This document shows, in pieces, positions 36,131 to 47,219 of a stretch of 64,000 nucleotides of DNA. Each line of letters opens with the position of its first letter. Position 1 is the first letter of the stretch. This DNA is from Bolinopsis microptera (Eukaryota; Ctenophora; Tentaculata; Lobata; Bolinopsidae), in the NCBI RefSeq assembly GCF_026151205.1, contig NC_087084.1:2451345-2515344 (forward strand). Reading direction: 5' to 3'. A program made the translations under genes and the position numbers. The notes beneath the pieces are model-generated. The model saw only the letters and a program-made list of their open reading frames with translations. It was not told where the DNA came from and did not search any database.

Positions 36131-36330
36131 AACGTCACCACGTGCAACGTCACCACGTGCAACGTCACCACGTGCAACGTCACCACGTGCAACGTCACCA
36201 CGTGCAACGTCACCACGTGCAACGTCACCACGTGCAACGTCACCACGTGCAACGTCACCACGTGCAACGTCACCACGTGCAACGTCATCAAGTGCAACGT
36301 CACCACGTGCAACGTCACCACGTACTATTC
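36131..36330 (+). repeat. 15-bp minisatellite of AACGTCACCACGTGC
   Basis: About 13 copies with one variant unit (ATCAAGTGC). Each unit contains a CACGTG E-box and an ACGTCA half CRE. The 15-bp period keeps several frames open on both strands; those frames are artefacts. Confidence 0.97.
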
Positions 36331-36570
36331 TCAAAACATCATCTAAAAACTAAGTTTTACACACACATGTGATATCAGTCATTTGTTTCTCATAGCTATA
36401 ATAAGCTATGATATTGGTAATCAGTCTGCAGTAGCAGCTTTCTTCGCAGGTCCTATAATTCTCGTGTTACGCTGCCTTTTTATCTTGAGCCATTTATTAC
36501 AGTTATCTGGAGGTCTTCTCGGAGTTAGAGAGTCCGGATTTTTGTTTGCTCCGGACATCGTCAACAAGAA

Positions 36571-36681
36571 ATGGTAACCGGATCTGCTCATTCCGGACTA
36601 AAAGCTACGCTAGCCCTGTGTATTCTTCTTCTTCTGTCATCTGGTGGAAATGGAACTGTGAGATCGAGTCTCAATCATTGA
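36571..36681 (+). CDS. Small ORF, 36 residues with hydrophobic leader, doubtful
   Basis: ATG at 36571 gives a short N-terminus, then LKATLALCILLLLSS and a short polar tail ending in TGA. The leader resembles a signal peptide. It has no splice signal or recognised family and lies antisense to the 3' side of the follistatin-type gene. It could be chance. Confidence 0.15.
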   Translation: MVTGSAHSGLKATLALCILLLLSSGGNGTVRSSLNH

Positions 36682-36782
36682 GCAACCTCAAATTATACAA
36701 CCTACAGGCTGCTGGTAATTATCGGGAGGTTAAGTGGTTCGTAACTTTTAATTATAAAACAACAATTTTATCGAATAATTAC

Positions 36783-39700
36783 CGTAAGCATTGCAAAATC
36801 CGTCGCTGACTTTCCTAATGTAACCTCGAGTCATGCAGTTCTCAGCATCCAAATGGCATTGATTATAGTAAGTTTTACCATCGTCAGCGCACACTTCTCT
36901 CTGCTTTGCTGGACAGTCACTGTAATTAAATAAGTTAACACAAGCGTAACATAACTGTAACACAAGTGTAACACAGAATGTGGACGTGAAGTGTAACACA
37001 AGATATTGACGTGACATGTAACACAAGAGATGGAAGTGAAGTGTAACACAAGATATGGACGTGAAGTGTAACACAAGATTTGGACGTGAAGTGTAACACA
37101 AGAAATAGAAGACAAGATATGGACGTGAAGTGTAACACAAGATATGGACGTGAAGTGTAACACAAGAGATGGACGTGACATGTAACACAAGAACTAGAAG
37201 ACATGATATGGAAGTGAAGTGCAACACAAGATATGGACGTGAAGTGTAACACAAGATTTGGACGTGAAGTGTAACACAAGAGATGGACGTGGCATGTAAC
37301 ACAAAAACTAGAAGACAAGATTAGGACGTGAAGTGTAACACAAGATTTGGACGTGAAGTGTAACACAAGATTTGGACGTGAAGTGTAACACAAGATATGG
37401 ACGTGACATGTAACACAAGAACTAGTGTAACACAAGATAATAATATCTGGACGTTACCTGTTACAGACACAGGAGGGTCCCCTCTGGATTGTAACTTTGC
37501 ACACTTGCCCCCAGGGACACCGCACATGACTGCACGCGTTCTCTGTAAAGGTTAAAGTTGTCTAGTGATGCACAATTACTTGGTATTATGGCTTGCAAAA
37601 TATGCAAAATCATCTTGCAAGCCATAAAATCATCTTGCAGCAAGATTATTGCTAAGTAATACCAAACCACGTGACTGGTTAATCAGCAGACAGATTCGGT
37701 AAAAGCTGTGGTCCCTTTGACGCAATCATGATGCTGGCACACCAATGTGAGTCACTGCCAAGAATAAATCATATCCGATATAATTAAATACGATTCGACG
37801 ACATTTATTTAACTACTTGATAAGTTTACAGAGCCAGCATTTCTGTCGTGTTAAATTGTTAAAAGATATTGAGACTGTAATTTTCGCTTACCTTGACAAG
37901 GTCCGTAGTGCACGAATTTAATTTTAAAATCGCCAGATCTCTTGCAGGCAGCCTTGGTTACCTCGCAGAAATGCGAGTGTCTGTAGGTGTTTCCGTCGGA
38001 AGCACACACGTGCTGTGCCCCAAAGTATGAACAGTCCATGTCACATATCATTTCGGGATACATCCTGAAGAGGTCGGAATGTTGGGGGGTTTGTTTGTAT
38101 ATCTCGTTATAGGGCTGAGATCTCTGTATAAAAGTATAGGGCCGAGCGTGAGTTTTTAACATTGTAGTGGTCAGTAGGAAGCGTCACTGTCAAGAGCCGT
38201 TATGCTCCCTTATACTGAACATTACAATGGAGCTTTCATTTAAAAATATCTAAATTTGTTGAAGCAACGCACAATAAGATTTTTGGCTTGTAATGAACTT
38301 TGAGGGTTGTTATTCATCAATAAGTGGCAGAAAATATGGTTTACACAACGAAGGAGTTATCATGTTACCAATTTCTAAATTTTGTGAGAGTCTTAACTTT
38401 TGTACTCCTGTTTAAAGAACGTTAATAGCTCATGCTATGACTACTGCCTGTTACTTCAAAATATTCAAAAGTCACGAAAGATGAAATTCGCTTTCTGCAA
38501 TTCTTCAGAATACTGTAACGGAGTAATGCCACTTTAAAAAGACTGCCGCAAGCATTGCGACAGATCACCGCTAGGCCTAGTAAACTCTGTCAAATTAGAA
38601 AACCTCAGTAATCCGCTAGAAATGTAATATTCGTTGGAGGGTTGGTATTCAGGAGCCTTTCATGAGTCATCATTCAAGCAAAGTCTGACCTTCTATTCAG
38701 AACTTTCTCATTTGCGCACCCAATTTGTCATCAATTTCAGGATACCAATGATTTATGGGCTGACTTTAGATCGCCAAGTTTAGTACGAGGGTTATAGAGG
38801 TGGTAAGTTAAATATTTGCCAAATCTTAGGACGCTTTGAATCCACAGTATTTATGTTGCAATGATCTGGAAACTAACTTTTCAGGGAATTTAAAGTTAAT
38901 AGAACGGAATTGCGATTAAGTGAATTCTTACAGTAACAAATTTCACGAGAGTAGACGTTTTCAAGGATTTATTGGCAAATTGGCTCTGTTAATTTTGGCC
39001 ACCCTCTCTTCAAGTATTTGACTTGAGTAACATTGTTGAATAAATTAATCGTCTTAATGATATTTACTAGACAAATTGATAGATTTTAGAAATTCTAGCC
39101 TATCACCAACTTAGATTTATAAATTGAAAATTTCGCTAAATCGGACTTCCATTAAATTGGAGTATGATTTTTTGATACTGAACGATCGTCGATTAATAAT
39201 TTTATTCATGGTTCAGTAAAATTTCGTAATAGTGGATAAGTAGCCCGGAAAATAACCTGTGATTTTCTATTTGGATGGCAGCCATATTCAAAGTTCATAA
39301 TAAAAATATTTAGTGATAATTAACTCACGAGTAAGATTAGAATTGTTGTCAGTGAGTGAAAGAAGTATTTTTTCGCGTCTAAAAATAGAATTTGTTTTTA
39401 TATTTCTGCAACAGCTTATTTTGGTTCACGTTCAATCATTTTAAATAAAATTGGTCGGGCCGGAGTGGTACGATTAATGATGAATTTTCGACAAAAATAT
39501 GTGGCCGGATTATTTCTTATTCTATTCTGCTTTGGTGGCTAATATTTACATCTTCACCTATCTAAAATTCAAATTAACTATGCCTAGTTTGGTCTTTTGA
39601 GATCCGTCAAACGAAAATATATTCCTAGAAATTGTAAAAATTAATTAATAATTAGTTGACTCACGGTATGTTGGATGGACATTCCCCTCTTGAAGCTACC

Positions 39701-40524
39701 GTGATTTCTTTGGACAGGTGGCAATTACGCATTTTCAACAGGCACTTGTTTAAATAAGTTTCTCCATCACTCCCGCATACCGGGCTTTTCCTGTGATAAT
39801 TGCTCTTTAATTAACTTAATCAAATTTTAATTAGGTAATTAATGCAATGATTAAAGTCTTAACAGGATACGTGTTTAATTGGAGATATGGGAAAGGTGTG
39901 CTGGGAGAGCAGAGGTAATAACAAAGAGCATGTCTTTAAACATTGCACGCAATGGTACTTGTAGTTCTGAACCAAAATAAGCTTTAAAAACTTAGAAGCG
40001 ATTGTCATAAGACGTTCCTTTAACTAACTTAAGTTATTCTAACTTATTTAAGTTATTCTAACTTATTTAAATTGTTCTAACTTATTTAAGTTATTCTAAC
40101 TTATTCAAGTTATTCTGACTTACTTAGTAGGACACGATCTGGGACAGCTGGGGAGACAGGTGACAACATTGTTTTTATAAAAGCACGTGTCTGAGTAGGC
40201 GCATGCTCTTGAACACCACCCTGAAAAAAGTTTATTACTTAATCAAGGAAATATGAATTGATTAGCAAAGGAATTCGTTGATTACCCCATAAAGTATTCA
40301 ACTATAAGCATTTAAATAATAAGGTAAATGAGACAACAATTTACGTACAAGCTCATAAATATGGCTACTGATTAGCTGCAGGTCACAATTATAAAGTAAT
40401 AATATAACTGTCACTCACTATGTGCGAAGTAGTTTTGGTTGATATTATCGATGACAGGCTGGCTTTTAGTGGTAACCAGAAGGGACAGGGTCACTAGCAG
40501 AGAGTTCATGTGTCCGGTAAACAT
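36783..40524 (-). CDS. Secreted follistatin/Kazal-repeat protein, 5' six exons
   Basis: Minus-strand exons 40419-40524, 40124-40220, 39665-39790, 37892-38064, 37458-37542 and 36783-36919; all GT-AG, phases agree, 241 codons so far. Exon 1 carries a signal peptide (MNSLLVTLSLLVTTKSQP). Exon 2 is a follistatin N-subdomain (CAYSDTCFYKNN...CLPSCP). Exon 3 is a Kazal core (PVCGSDGETYLNKC). Exon 4 is a second Kazal (HVCASDGNTYRHSHFC). Exon 5 is another N-subdomain (CSHVRCPWGQVC...CVC). Exon 6 is a third Kazal (VCADDGKTYYNQC). Known role of such modules: binding TGF-beta ligands or heparin, or inhibiting serine proteases (Kazal). Which applies here is unknown. After exon 6 (donor GTAATT at 36782) the terminal exon is unresolved; a short candidate after TTATAG near 36460 is weak. 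Introns 2 and 5 begin with minisatellites seeded at the donor. Confidence 0.88.
36946..37457 (-). repeat. 25-bp minisatellite starting at the donor of follistatin-gene intron 5
   Basis: On the minus strand the donor region GTAACGTCCAGATATT...TCTTGTGTTACAC continues into about 18 units of TTCACGTCCATATCTTGTGT-TACAC, with variants (AAATC, ATCTC, TAGTTC). The array fills most of the intron up to the exon at 36919. Open frames through it are artefacts. Confidence 0.95.
38065..39664. other. Intron 3 of the follistatin/Kazal gene
   Basis: 1.6 kb AT-rich sequence between exons 37892-38064 and 39665-39790 without recognisable exons or repeats. Confidence 0.5.
40029..40123 (-). repeat. 19-bp tandem repeat whose first unit is the 5' splice site itself
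   Basis: Five 19-bp units on the minus strand. The first, GTAAGTCAGAATAACTTGA, starts with the donor GT at 40123-40122 of follistatin-gene exon 2; the others are ATAAGTTAGAATAACTTAA-type. The G-to-A change destroys the GT in later units. Confidence 0.95.
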
Positions 40525-40570
40525 AGTCTTATCTAGCTGGGGGTAATAAATACGTGGTTAAAAGTGGTTA

Positions 40571-40853
40571 TAACCCCCCAGTTCCATAGCGGATATTATG
40601 CCAAATTATTAGACGGAGATCGTCATATCATCGTCTACTGATATTTCTCCGGAGTTTGCAGTTCCATAACCGGAGACCATCTACGGCAATTTTGTTGATT
40701 CTGTATGAATTAATCTCCGTTAAATTCCCGGAGAGCTTCATCTCCGTCTAAAACAGTAGACGGAGCCGGAGATTCATCTCCGGAGATGATCTACGGGAAA
40801 TGGATCTCCGTCTAATAATTTGGCATAATATCCGCTATGGAACTGGGGGGTAA
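40571..40853. mobile_element. 277-bp MITE, Harbinger/PIF-like, 47-bp perfect terminal inverted repeats
   Basis: The body 40574-40850 starts CCCCCCAGTTCCATAGCGGA and ends with the exact reverse complement; the inverted ends extend 47 bp to ...AGACGGAGAT. It is flanked by TAA at 40571-40573 and 40851-40853, a 3-bp target duplication as in PIF/Harbinger elements. The interior is rich in TCTCCGGAGAT-type subrepeats. No transposase. It lies about 50 bp upstream of the follistatin-type start codon. Confidence 0.92.
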
Positions 40854-41640
40854 CAGCTACTATTATAAGGTAGAGGTTGAGATTATTTTATTGAAGACGA
40901 TCAAAAAATGTAAATATTACAATTTAGAATGAAAATCTGAGGCGGCACTGATAATATAAATGACTATAATATGATACAATACTTTACATATGATCGTGAT
41001 TTTGGTTCATAAGATTGTAAAGAAAGAAAAAGAAATACCTATGCCAAGTCGAATATTGTGTCGGGTAGATATGCAGTTATTTTTGTATGAAAATATCTGT
41101 AGAGAGATTGCATATAAAGATACGGTGATATGGAGGAGTTGGCAGACGTTGCTAGTGACGAAAAATGTGTCAATAAAACCGATGAGTGCTACAACAATCT
41201 AGATTCGGTTTAGAGCTTGGTGTTATGAACTATAATTCCTAGCCCACTAACCCTCCTTTATTGACGTATCATTGTTACGAATCAGAATTAAGCTGCAAAT
41301 TTAAGGTTTGACAGTTATCGCTTACTATCCTGTAGGGCTCTAATCGTAGATAGTATAATGTTGAGCTTTTAAAAAATCATAGGGATGATCGGTAGGAGCC
41401 GGATTGGTGGAACTGGACAAGGATATACGTCATTAATGTGACACAGTATACCCGGCTTAGTCGACTACTGGGGGGTTGATCTGGTCGGTGACAGATTATT
41501 CTCAGCTACTTAGACTTTATCAGCAAGTGTAACGACGCCGAGATACTCTCCTAAAGTGGGGGAGAAGTGAGCACATTTACTTAATTAAATAAGAAACATT
41601 TAACTTTATACTATACCGGTTCATCGATATGACGCTAGAA
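40854..41640. other. Gap: no gene seen
   Basis: The open frame at 40990-41202 lacks motif or splice support. Nothing else recognised. Confidence 0.35.
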
Positions 41641-41877
41641 TATAAAAATAGTCCGAGACTAAATCAGTCAGAAACCGTCCTTCTTTGCGGCCGGTAGCCG
41701 TTCTAAACAACGCAAGGAACCAAAACTCAAAAATGGAAACATCGCCCAACTTCAACTCGAAGCCGGGTCGCGAGGTGGTGCGAACTCATCACAAATCAGC
41801 ATCACAAGGTCCGTGTACTAATGCCCAGGCCGGGTCCCCCAGGACCAGCTACTTCCCCGGAAGGTTCGATACGGTCG
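41641..41877 (+). CDS. Possible promoter plus first coding exon of an unidentified gene
   Basis: TATAAAAAT at 41641 lies about 90 bp before ATG at 41733, in a local shift to higher GC. The frame METSPNFNSKPGREVVRTHH continues through SPRTSYFPGRFDTV to a possible donor GTCG|GTAAAT at 41877/41878 (phase 1). Composition looks coding. No family recognised and no matching next exon identified; an alternative donor at FPG|GTTCGA exists. Low confidence. Confidence 0.3.
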
Positions 41878-42390
41878 GTAAATGTGAGCCGGACAACTGT
41901 ACACTACACTCCTCATACAGCCCTGTTTAGAGTCTTTATCGGTCCGGAGCTCACAGAAACAAAACTCTATATAAATACACTGTATATCCTTTTCAAAGCT
42001 CGCTGTCCCTCGCACACAAAGCTGCGTCCTAGCTCCCACAGACCACTACGTGAAACAGAAATCAAGCTTAAAAACGGCGGAGGAGGTAACAGGGCGGTGA
42101 GCGGCGCGGTACGCTGTAAACATCTGTTTCTAGAGACAAGGGGGAGGCAATCAAAGAGAGGAGAGGAGAGCGCCAGGGTACCCGATCAAAGGTTACCTCA
42201 CTTATCTTTGAGCTGCTTTGTAGGGGGACTGTTTGTTAAAATTAGCTGCTAAAAAACCGTCCACCCGCTGTGAGATCAAAGCAGATGGGCCCGTGGCGAG
42301 ACCACCGTTCTAAATAAAAGTGTACGTTAATTACACCACCATATGACGCCCCCGACGCTCGTGGACGAGTAACCAACCCGGGACAAGAAC
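41878..42390. other. Gap: GC-richer stretch, no gene confirmed
   Basis: An open frame at 41821-42252 has no recognised domain and looks like a composition effect. TATAAATAC at 41970 and TTCTAAATAAAAG at 42310 are isolated motifs. Confidence 0.35.
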
Positions 42391-42910
42391 GGTAACACGT
42401 GCTACAACACCAACCAATGAAGTGTTGTTAAGGTAACAGCGGTACTAACACGTGCTACAACACCAACCAATGAAGTGGTATTAAGGTAACAGCGGTACTC
42501 ATCCTACTCACAAAGTACCTTATAAACACCAGCGCCCAACAAGCCGGCACTGTGCAGCACTTCTCCTCTCAGGTCATGTGACCACCCAACTGCTTGTAGC
42601 TGTAGGTATATATAGCTATGCGTGGTATTTGGCACCACATAAGGTAAAGGTAACTGAAGAAAGATGTGCTGCAGGGCAACCTCCAAAGTGTCTTCTCTCG
42701 CTCGGGCTATAATGGGTTGGTAAGTACTCAAGTAGGCTACCTGTGATATACAGTACACTTCCAACGTGCAACCCTGTAAACTATGCCAGACAGGAAATTG
42801 GTTGGTTGTTCAAGCACGTGACCGTTTTAGGTACCAGCACGTGGTACCAACATATGATGTGTTTTTGAAGGAGCACGTACAATTTGGTGTTCACTTGGTG
42901 GAACACGTGG
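42391..42910. promoter_or_regulatory. E-box-dense region with tandem CACGTG/CCAAT module
   Basis: TAACACGTGCTACAACACC followed by AACCAATGAAGTG and AAGGTAACAGCGGTACT is duplicated (42391-42448 and 42449-42500). Further CACGTG cores lie near 42816, 42838 and 42904. Minus-strand open frames here (42504-42764, 42827-43078) have no family signature. A regulatory role is inference. Confidence 0.4.
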
Positions 42911-45195
42911 AGTTAGACAGACAGTAGGGCTCTGGCAGGAATTTGAAAGTATGATAAGATGTCCAGTAAGATGTCCAGTCTGGTGTGCCCAGCCTTTAGA
43001 CCTTGTTGATATGGATATCAGTTGGAGCTTTAACAACTGACTGCAACATACGTTTAGAATAAGAGAACCTTCTCGCACAGGTTTAGAAGAAATTTCGGTG
43101 TAGTCACACCTTGCGAGATATTAGAATATGGACTGCAGTCTTCAACAAGGGCAACAACATGGGCGTTTTATACTGTAATGTAGAAAATTGGAACGGAGTT
43201 GTAACACAGCAAAGAGGAGAAATTATTCAACGGTAACTGATCGGAGGTTGGAGGTGCAGAGTCTCTTATACTGTCTTTTCCAACACCTGGCTATGACATG
43301 GAAAACCCGGATGTTTGGTTGAAAGCGGGGGAGGTGCAGCGGGGGAGGTTCAGCCTATCTGGTCCATGATCCCAATTACCCACCCAGCCCCACCCAGCCC
43401 CACCCAAACCCCCAAATAATGGCATGCCAGTTACCTGACGAGTATGAAATTTTTTGGAACCCGCTTTATGAATACTATGTCCGGATGAAAGTCCTGGCCC
43501 AAATTTTACTCCATTTACCATGCTCTGCTATCTGGTCACTTGGTGAAAGGACCCACCCCCTCCCCCCCCCCCCTGGTTGAAGTGGAATACTACATTTGTT
43601 TAAAATATAGATCGTTGATTACTTTTATAAAATGTACAGCTCAGCTGTTATTATTATAAAAGTATTTAATAGAATCTCAGATTTAGGACACGTCACAGAT
43701 GTAGATGATTATTAATGGAAATTTAAAAATTGACGGTTTCGTTCCAATTGATTAAATTTCTCTTCGATCTGAAAAATCGTCCCTTTGAATAACATGGATA
43801 TGCTTTTAATAGAGTTATAGCACGTAAAACTGAGAGTTATGGACAGAAAATCCTATGTCCTAAATTATTGGAGCAGCAGATGGTGCTAGATATATAAATA
43901 TTTCAGCTAATAATAGTTTTATAACAGACGCTATTAAAGCTAATAATACTTTCACAACAGAGGAGACTGTCGGCTGCTCTTTTTGATCATATCACTTTAA
44001 AGACCAAGTCGGTGCTGCTTGTTCTAATAACAAATAAAAAGCAATCTCTGCTTTGTTTGCAAAGGATGAAAGTATTTCAAAGTGCATAGTAAGATGATAT
44101 ATTGGAATAAGTGATGAATTTTAATGCATCTTAGCAAGTCATCTAAACGATCTGGAGACAGCTGTTGAGTCTACATCTTTATAGCTGGATAAATTTCAAA
44201 GGTGGGAAAGTCCATCAAAACTTATTTCTAGAATTCTTTGCCTTTGAAATTTCTCGACGGTAGTTGTTTATCATGAAAAGCTCCGATGAGAATGAAACAT
44301 TGCTTCTGATAAATGTTCAATCAGTGATCAAGAACAAAAATAGCACATTTGAAAATTAATAAAAACGAATTTAGAAATTGTTGGGGTCAAGAAAAGTCTA
44401 GAATCGGTGTTTAATCAATTTAATCAGAAGCTCTTGAAATTTTATTACAATCGTGGTCTAATTCTTAAATATAGAACCAGCCTTTTTGCTTCTGAAGTAG
44501 AATTGTGAAAACCTTAAATCATACTGACTACCGAGTCACCGACATAGGGGGTTTCCCTCAAAATTGAACTGAACTATAAGATTATCAGCTGAGAATAATA
44601 AGTTAGTATGTAATATATATGTAAGAATATTTTTAAGTTTTATTCAGGACGATAACTACTGGAACACCCAGAATCAAAGAAAAACGCCAATTTTTCTTTG
44701 CTTAAAGTCGGATTTAAAATTTTACTCTCTAGTTCCCACTCCCCAGGCTCGATTAATTTTTATGCATATTTCAAGCTAAAGATAGATTGTTTTTCAACAA
44801 AAGAGTTTTGTTCCAAGAAGCAAGTATTCATAATACTCAGTGACCACGACTTAATTAAAAATACAATAATTATACGTAAAAAGTTTCCAAAATGGCAAAA
44901 ATAGAGCATCTTTACTTCTAATTTCCTTAGAACTAGAACAATTGTAACTTAATCCTGGGCTACAACATATAACAATAGGTGGTTTTAAATTCTCCTGGGG
45001 ATATATAATATATAATCGACCAAAAAAGACTGATCGCAAAATTAATCCTATGATGATGAAAATCTAATTAGCACTGGCTACAATGAGAATTTTTGGTAAC
45101 AATTAAGAATTAACAATAACATTAGATTAAAATTATCTGACAAGGAAATAATTCGCCGAGCACACGAGGACATCTCTGTGTTTTCACCCACCGCA
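42911..45195. other. Gap: no supportable gene
   Basis: Contents: a CCCACCCAGCCCCACCC repeat near 43380-43412 and a poly-C run at 43557-43573. A glycine-rich minus-strand frame at 43291-43521 is probably composition. The rest is AT-rich and unremarkable. Confidence 0.4.
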
Positions 45196-45221
45196 AACAC
45201 GTCCACTACACGGACAACCCG

Positions 45222-45312
45222 GGTCCTCCAGCAGTCACGTGACCAGAATACAGCTCTCTTATTGGTTAATTTTAGTCACGTGACCCGAATACAGCTCTCC
45301 CATTGGTCCTGA
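45222..45312. promoter_or_regulatory. Duplicated GTCACGTGAC + inverted CCAAT module
   Basis: Two units of about 45 bp, each GTCACGTGACC(C/A)GAATACAGCTCTC followed by ATTGG (CCAAT on the minus strand). A perfect palindromic E-box of USF/MiT-TFE type next to a CCAAT box is a classical proximal-promoter pairing. A possible coding exon begins about 370 bp downstream on the plus strand. Confidence 0.5.
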
Positions 45313-45654
45313 TGGACAGCCCGGCTGACACTACGACAAGAGTATCACTTATCAGAGTTATCAGAGCAATCTTTATCAATTAGAATGAACGATTTTAAAA
45401 AGTGTCAACATACAGATTGCTGCATGGAGTTTCTACGGAAAATTTCGTGCTATGATAAGGAATTTGTCGAACTCGCTGCTTTTATATCCTCTCATTCATT
45501 CCACCCCCACGGCAAAAATTATGATCACGTGATAAAATGAACATCGAATTTGAGCAACTAATGGAGGTCGGCAAACGAAAAGCTTCCGCCTCTAAAACTC
45601 AGGACAAACCGGTATAGTGTCCCGGAACACCTCAAGTATCCTTCAGTTTGTAGT

Positions 45655-45895
45655 AGTACTACACAGCTTCCTGGATCAACAATAGAGGTTGTGGGGGGCA
45701 AGTGTGTCGTGGCACTGCTCCCTGGACGTCCCTCCAAAGCATTTTTGCCGAATTGCTAACGGAAACTAACACGTTACTGGAATATCAGAGTAAAGAAGAT
45801 GCCGCTTTAGGAGCTGACCTATATTGTGACGTCACAAGGAGGGATAAGCGCGTCAACCGAGGAAAGAAGACTGATCTGGAAAATATTTATAACAG
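45655..45895 (+). CDS. Possible coding exon, unidentified
   Basis: An open frame with coding-like composition (FAELLTETNTLLEYQSKEDA, then ADLYCDVTRRDKR) ends at a donor-like AACAG|GTTCGTAT at 45895/45896. There is no ATG in frame, so it would be internal or begin after an AG near 45685. The residues encoding CDVT include TGACGTCA. No family recognised. Confidence 0.3.
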
Positions 45896-46995
45896 GTTCG
45901 TATGCATCGGCCCACTTGTTTACACTTTTTCAATTGAATTTAATTTAACAGTCCATATTCTCGGATATATCCTACGCTTTAAAACATGTATTTACAAGTT
46001 TTCTGTTCCCCTGTTGTTCCGTGACTCAGGTGGCCCGAAACGGTCAAATATTTGAGGCGGATGACTGTGCTGTGTGGGGGAACACAGCTTTAAACTGTGT
46101 GGCAATTGTGGGAGAGTGGGGGAAGTGCGAAGCAGGCCAGTGCGCGGCGACTGGTGCCGGCTTTTGATGCTCTCACCATCTGTTCGAAATAGCCATCACA
46201 CGCACGACCACCGAGCCGATATTATTATTATTATACGCGTTTAATTCTGTTTTTCCGGGATTAGGTTGGATGTGAGGGTGTTGGAGCTGTGAATGACAGG
46301 AATGCAATTAGCAGATTCCAGTCATTTCACCCGAGCGTCCAATTAGTAGTACTGTTAATACCTGGATATAACCGTGACGTGACTATATGTTAAGTGCTAA
46401 ATTGCAGCTGGGAAGTTTGCGGAGTACTGAGTAGTTATAAAAGTACAATAAAGTAAGAAGCAAGTTGACTACAGCTGACTACAGCAAATTGACTACAGGC
46501 AGTGAGCAACTCTGAAACCCGGTTAATGCACAGAAACAAGCGCATCTTTTTTGCATTCTTCTTAAACAATTGTCACGGGTACAGAAAATTGATTGTGAAA
46601 TATTAGTCTCCCGTATATATAATAATATATATATATAATATCCTGTAATATAATATATAATACAAAAGATTGAGCGGTATACAAATTAACTAATTCAAGT
46701 TTACAACTCAACTAGGTTTCCACGGAAATGTTTATCAAGGATTAATCTTTTCAAGAAAACATAAGATCAGGGCAAGAAAATCACTGAAATGAATATTAAA
46801 AACAATGCAAAATGAATAAATATTAATTTAGAAAAAAAAAGAACAAAGTCCACATCGAGCTTGCAATAAGCAACAAAACCATTGTAACAAAATCGAAACA
46901 AAAGCCACAGTACAATTAGGTTTACAACTTACAAGGTACCAATTAGGTTTACAGGGTTCGCAGTTATACGTATGACGATATAAACGACAGGGAGG
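45896..46995. other. Gap: no gene confirmed
   Basis: A GC-richer patch at 46050-46190 is followed by AT-rich sequence with (TA)n near 46614-46660. No credible exon. Confidence 0.35.
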
Positions 46996-47018
46996 ATCAA
47001 AGGCGTGTTTTACCGTTG

Positions 47019-47210
47019 ATAATGTACGCGTGTATAACTTTGGCAGGAGCTTCCGTCCGCAAGTTAACCACTAATCCCACAACCATAACGACTCCCGACC
47101 CCAACAAGCTATCCCGACCCCATACCAACAGGCTATACTCATTCTCCCCTACACGCTTTCCATGGAAGAAGCTGCTCCACGGTAGCATATCAGACCGTGC
47201 AAGTCCGGGT
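47019..47210 (+). CDS. Possible Thr/Pro-rich coding exon, doubtful
   Basis: ATG at 47019 opens MYACITLAGASVRKL, then a TTNPTTITTPDPN tract and RFPWKKLLHGSISD. Codon use looks less AT-driven than in its surroundings. A GTGAAA near 47209 could be a donor. No domain recognised. Confidence 0.2.
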
Positions 47211-47219
47211 GAAAATTTT

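Noticed and set aside
36095..36372. Several overlapping frames of repeated His/Val/Thr residues
   Set aside because: By-product of a 15-bp repeat, open in many frames on both strands.
36935..37435. Minus-strand frames repeating CVTLHV/LVLHFTS
   Set aside because: They are the 25-bp array in intron 5 of the follistatin-type gene; splice phases exclude them from the mRNA.
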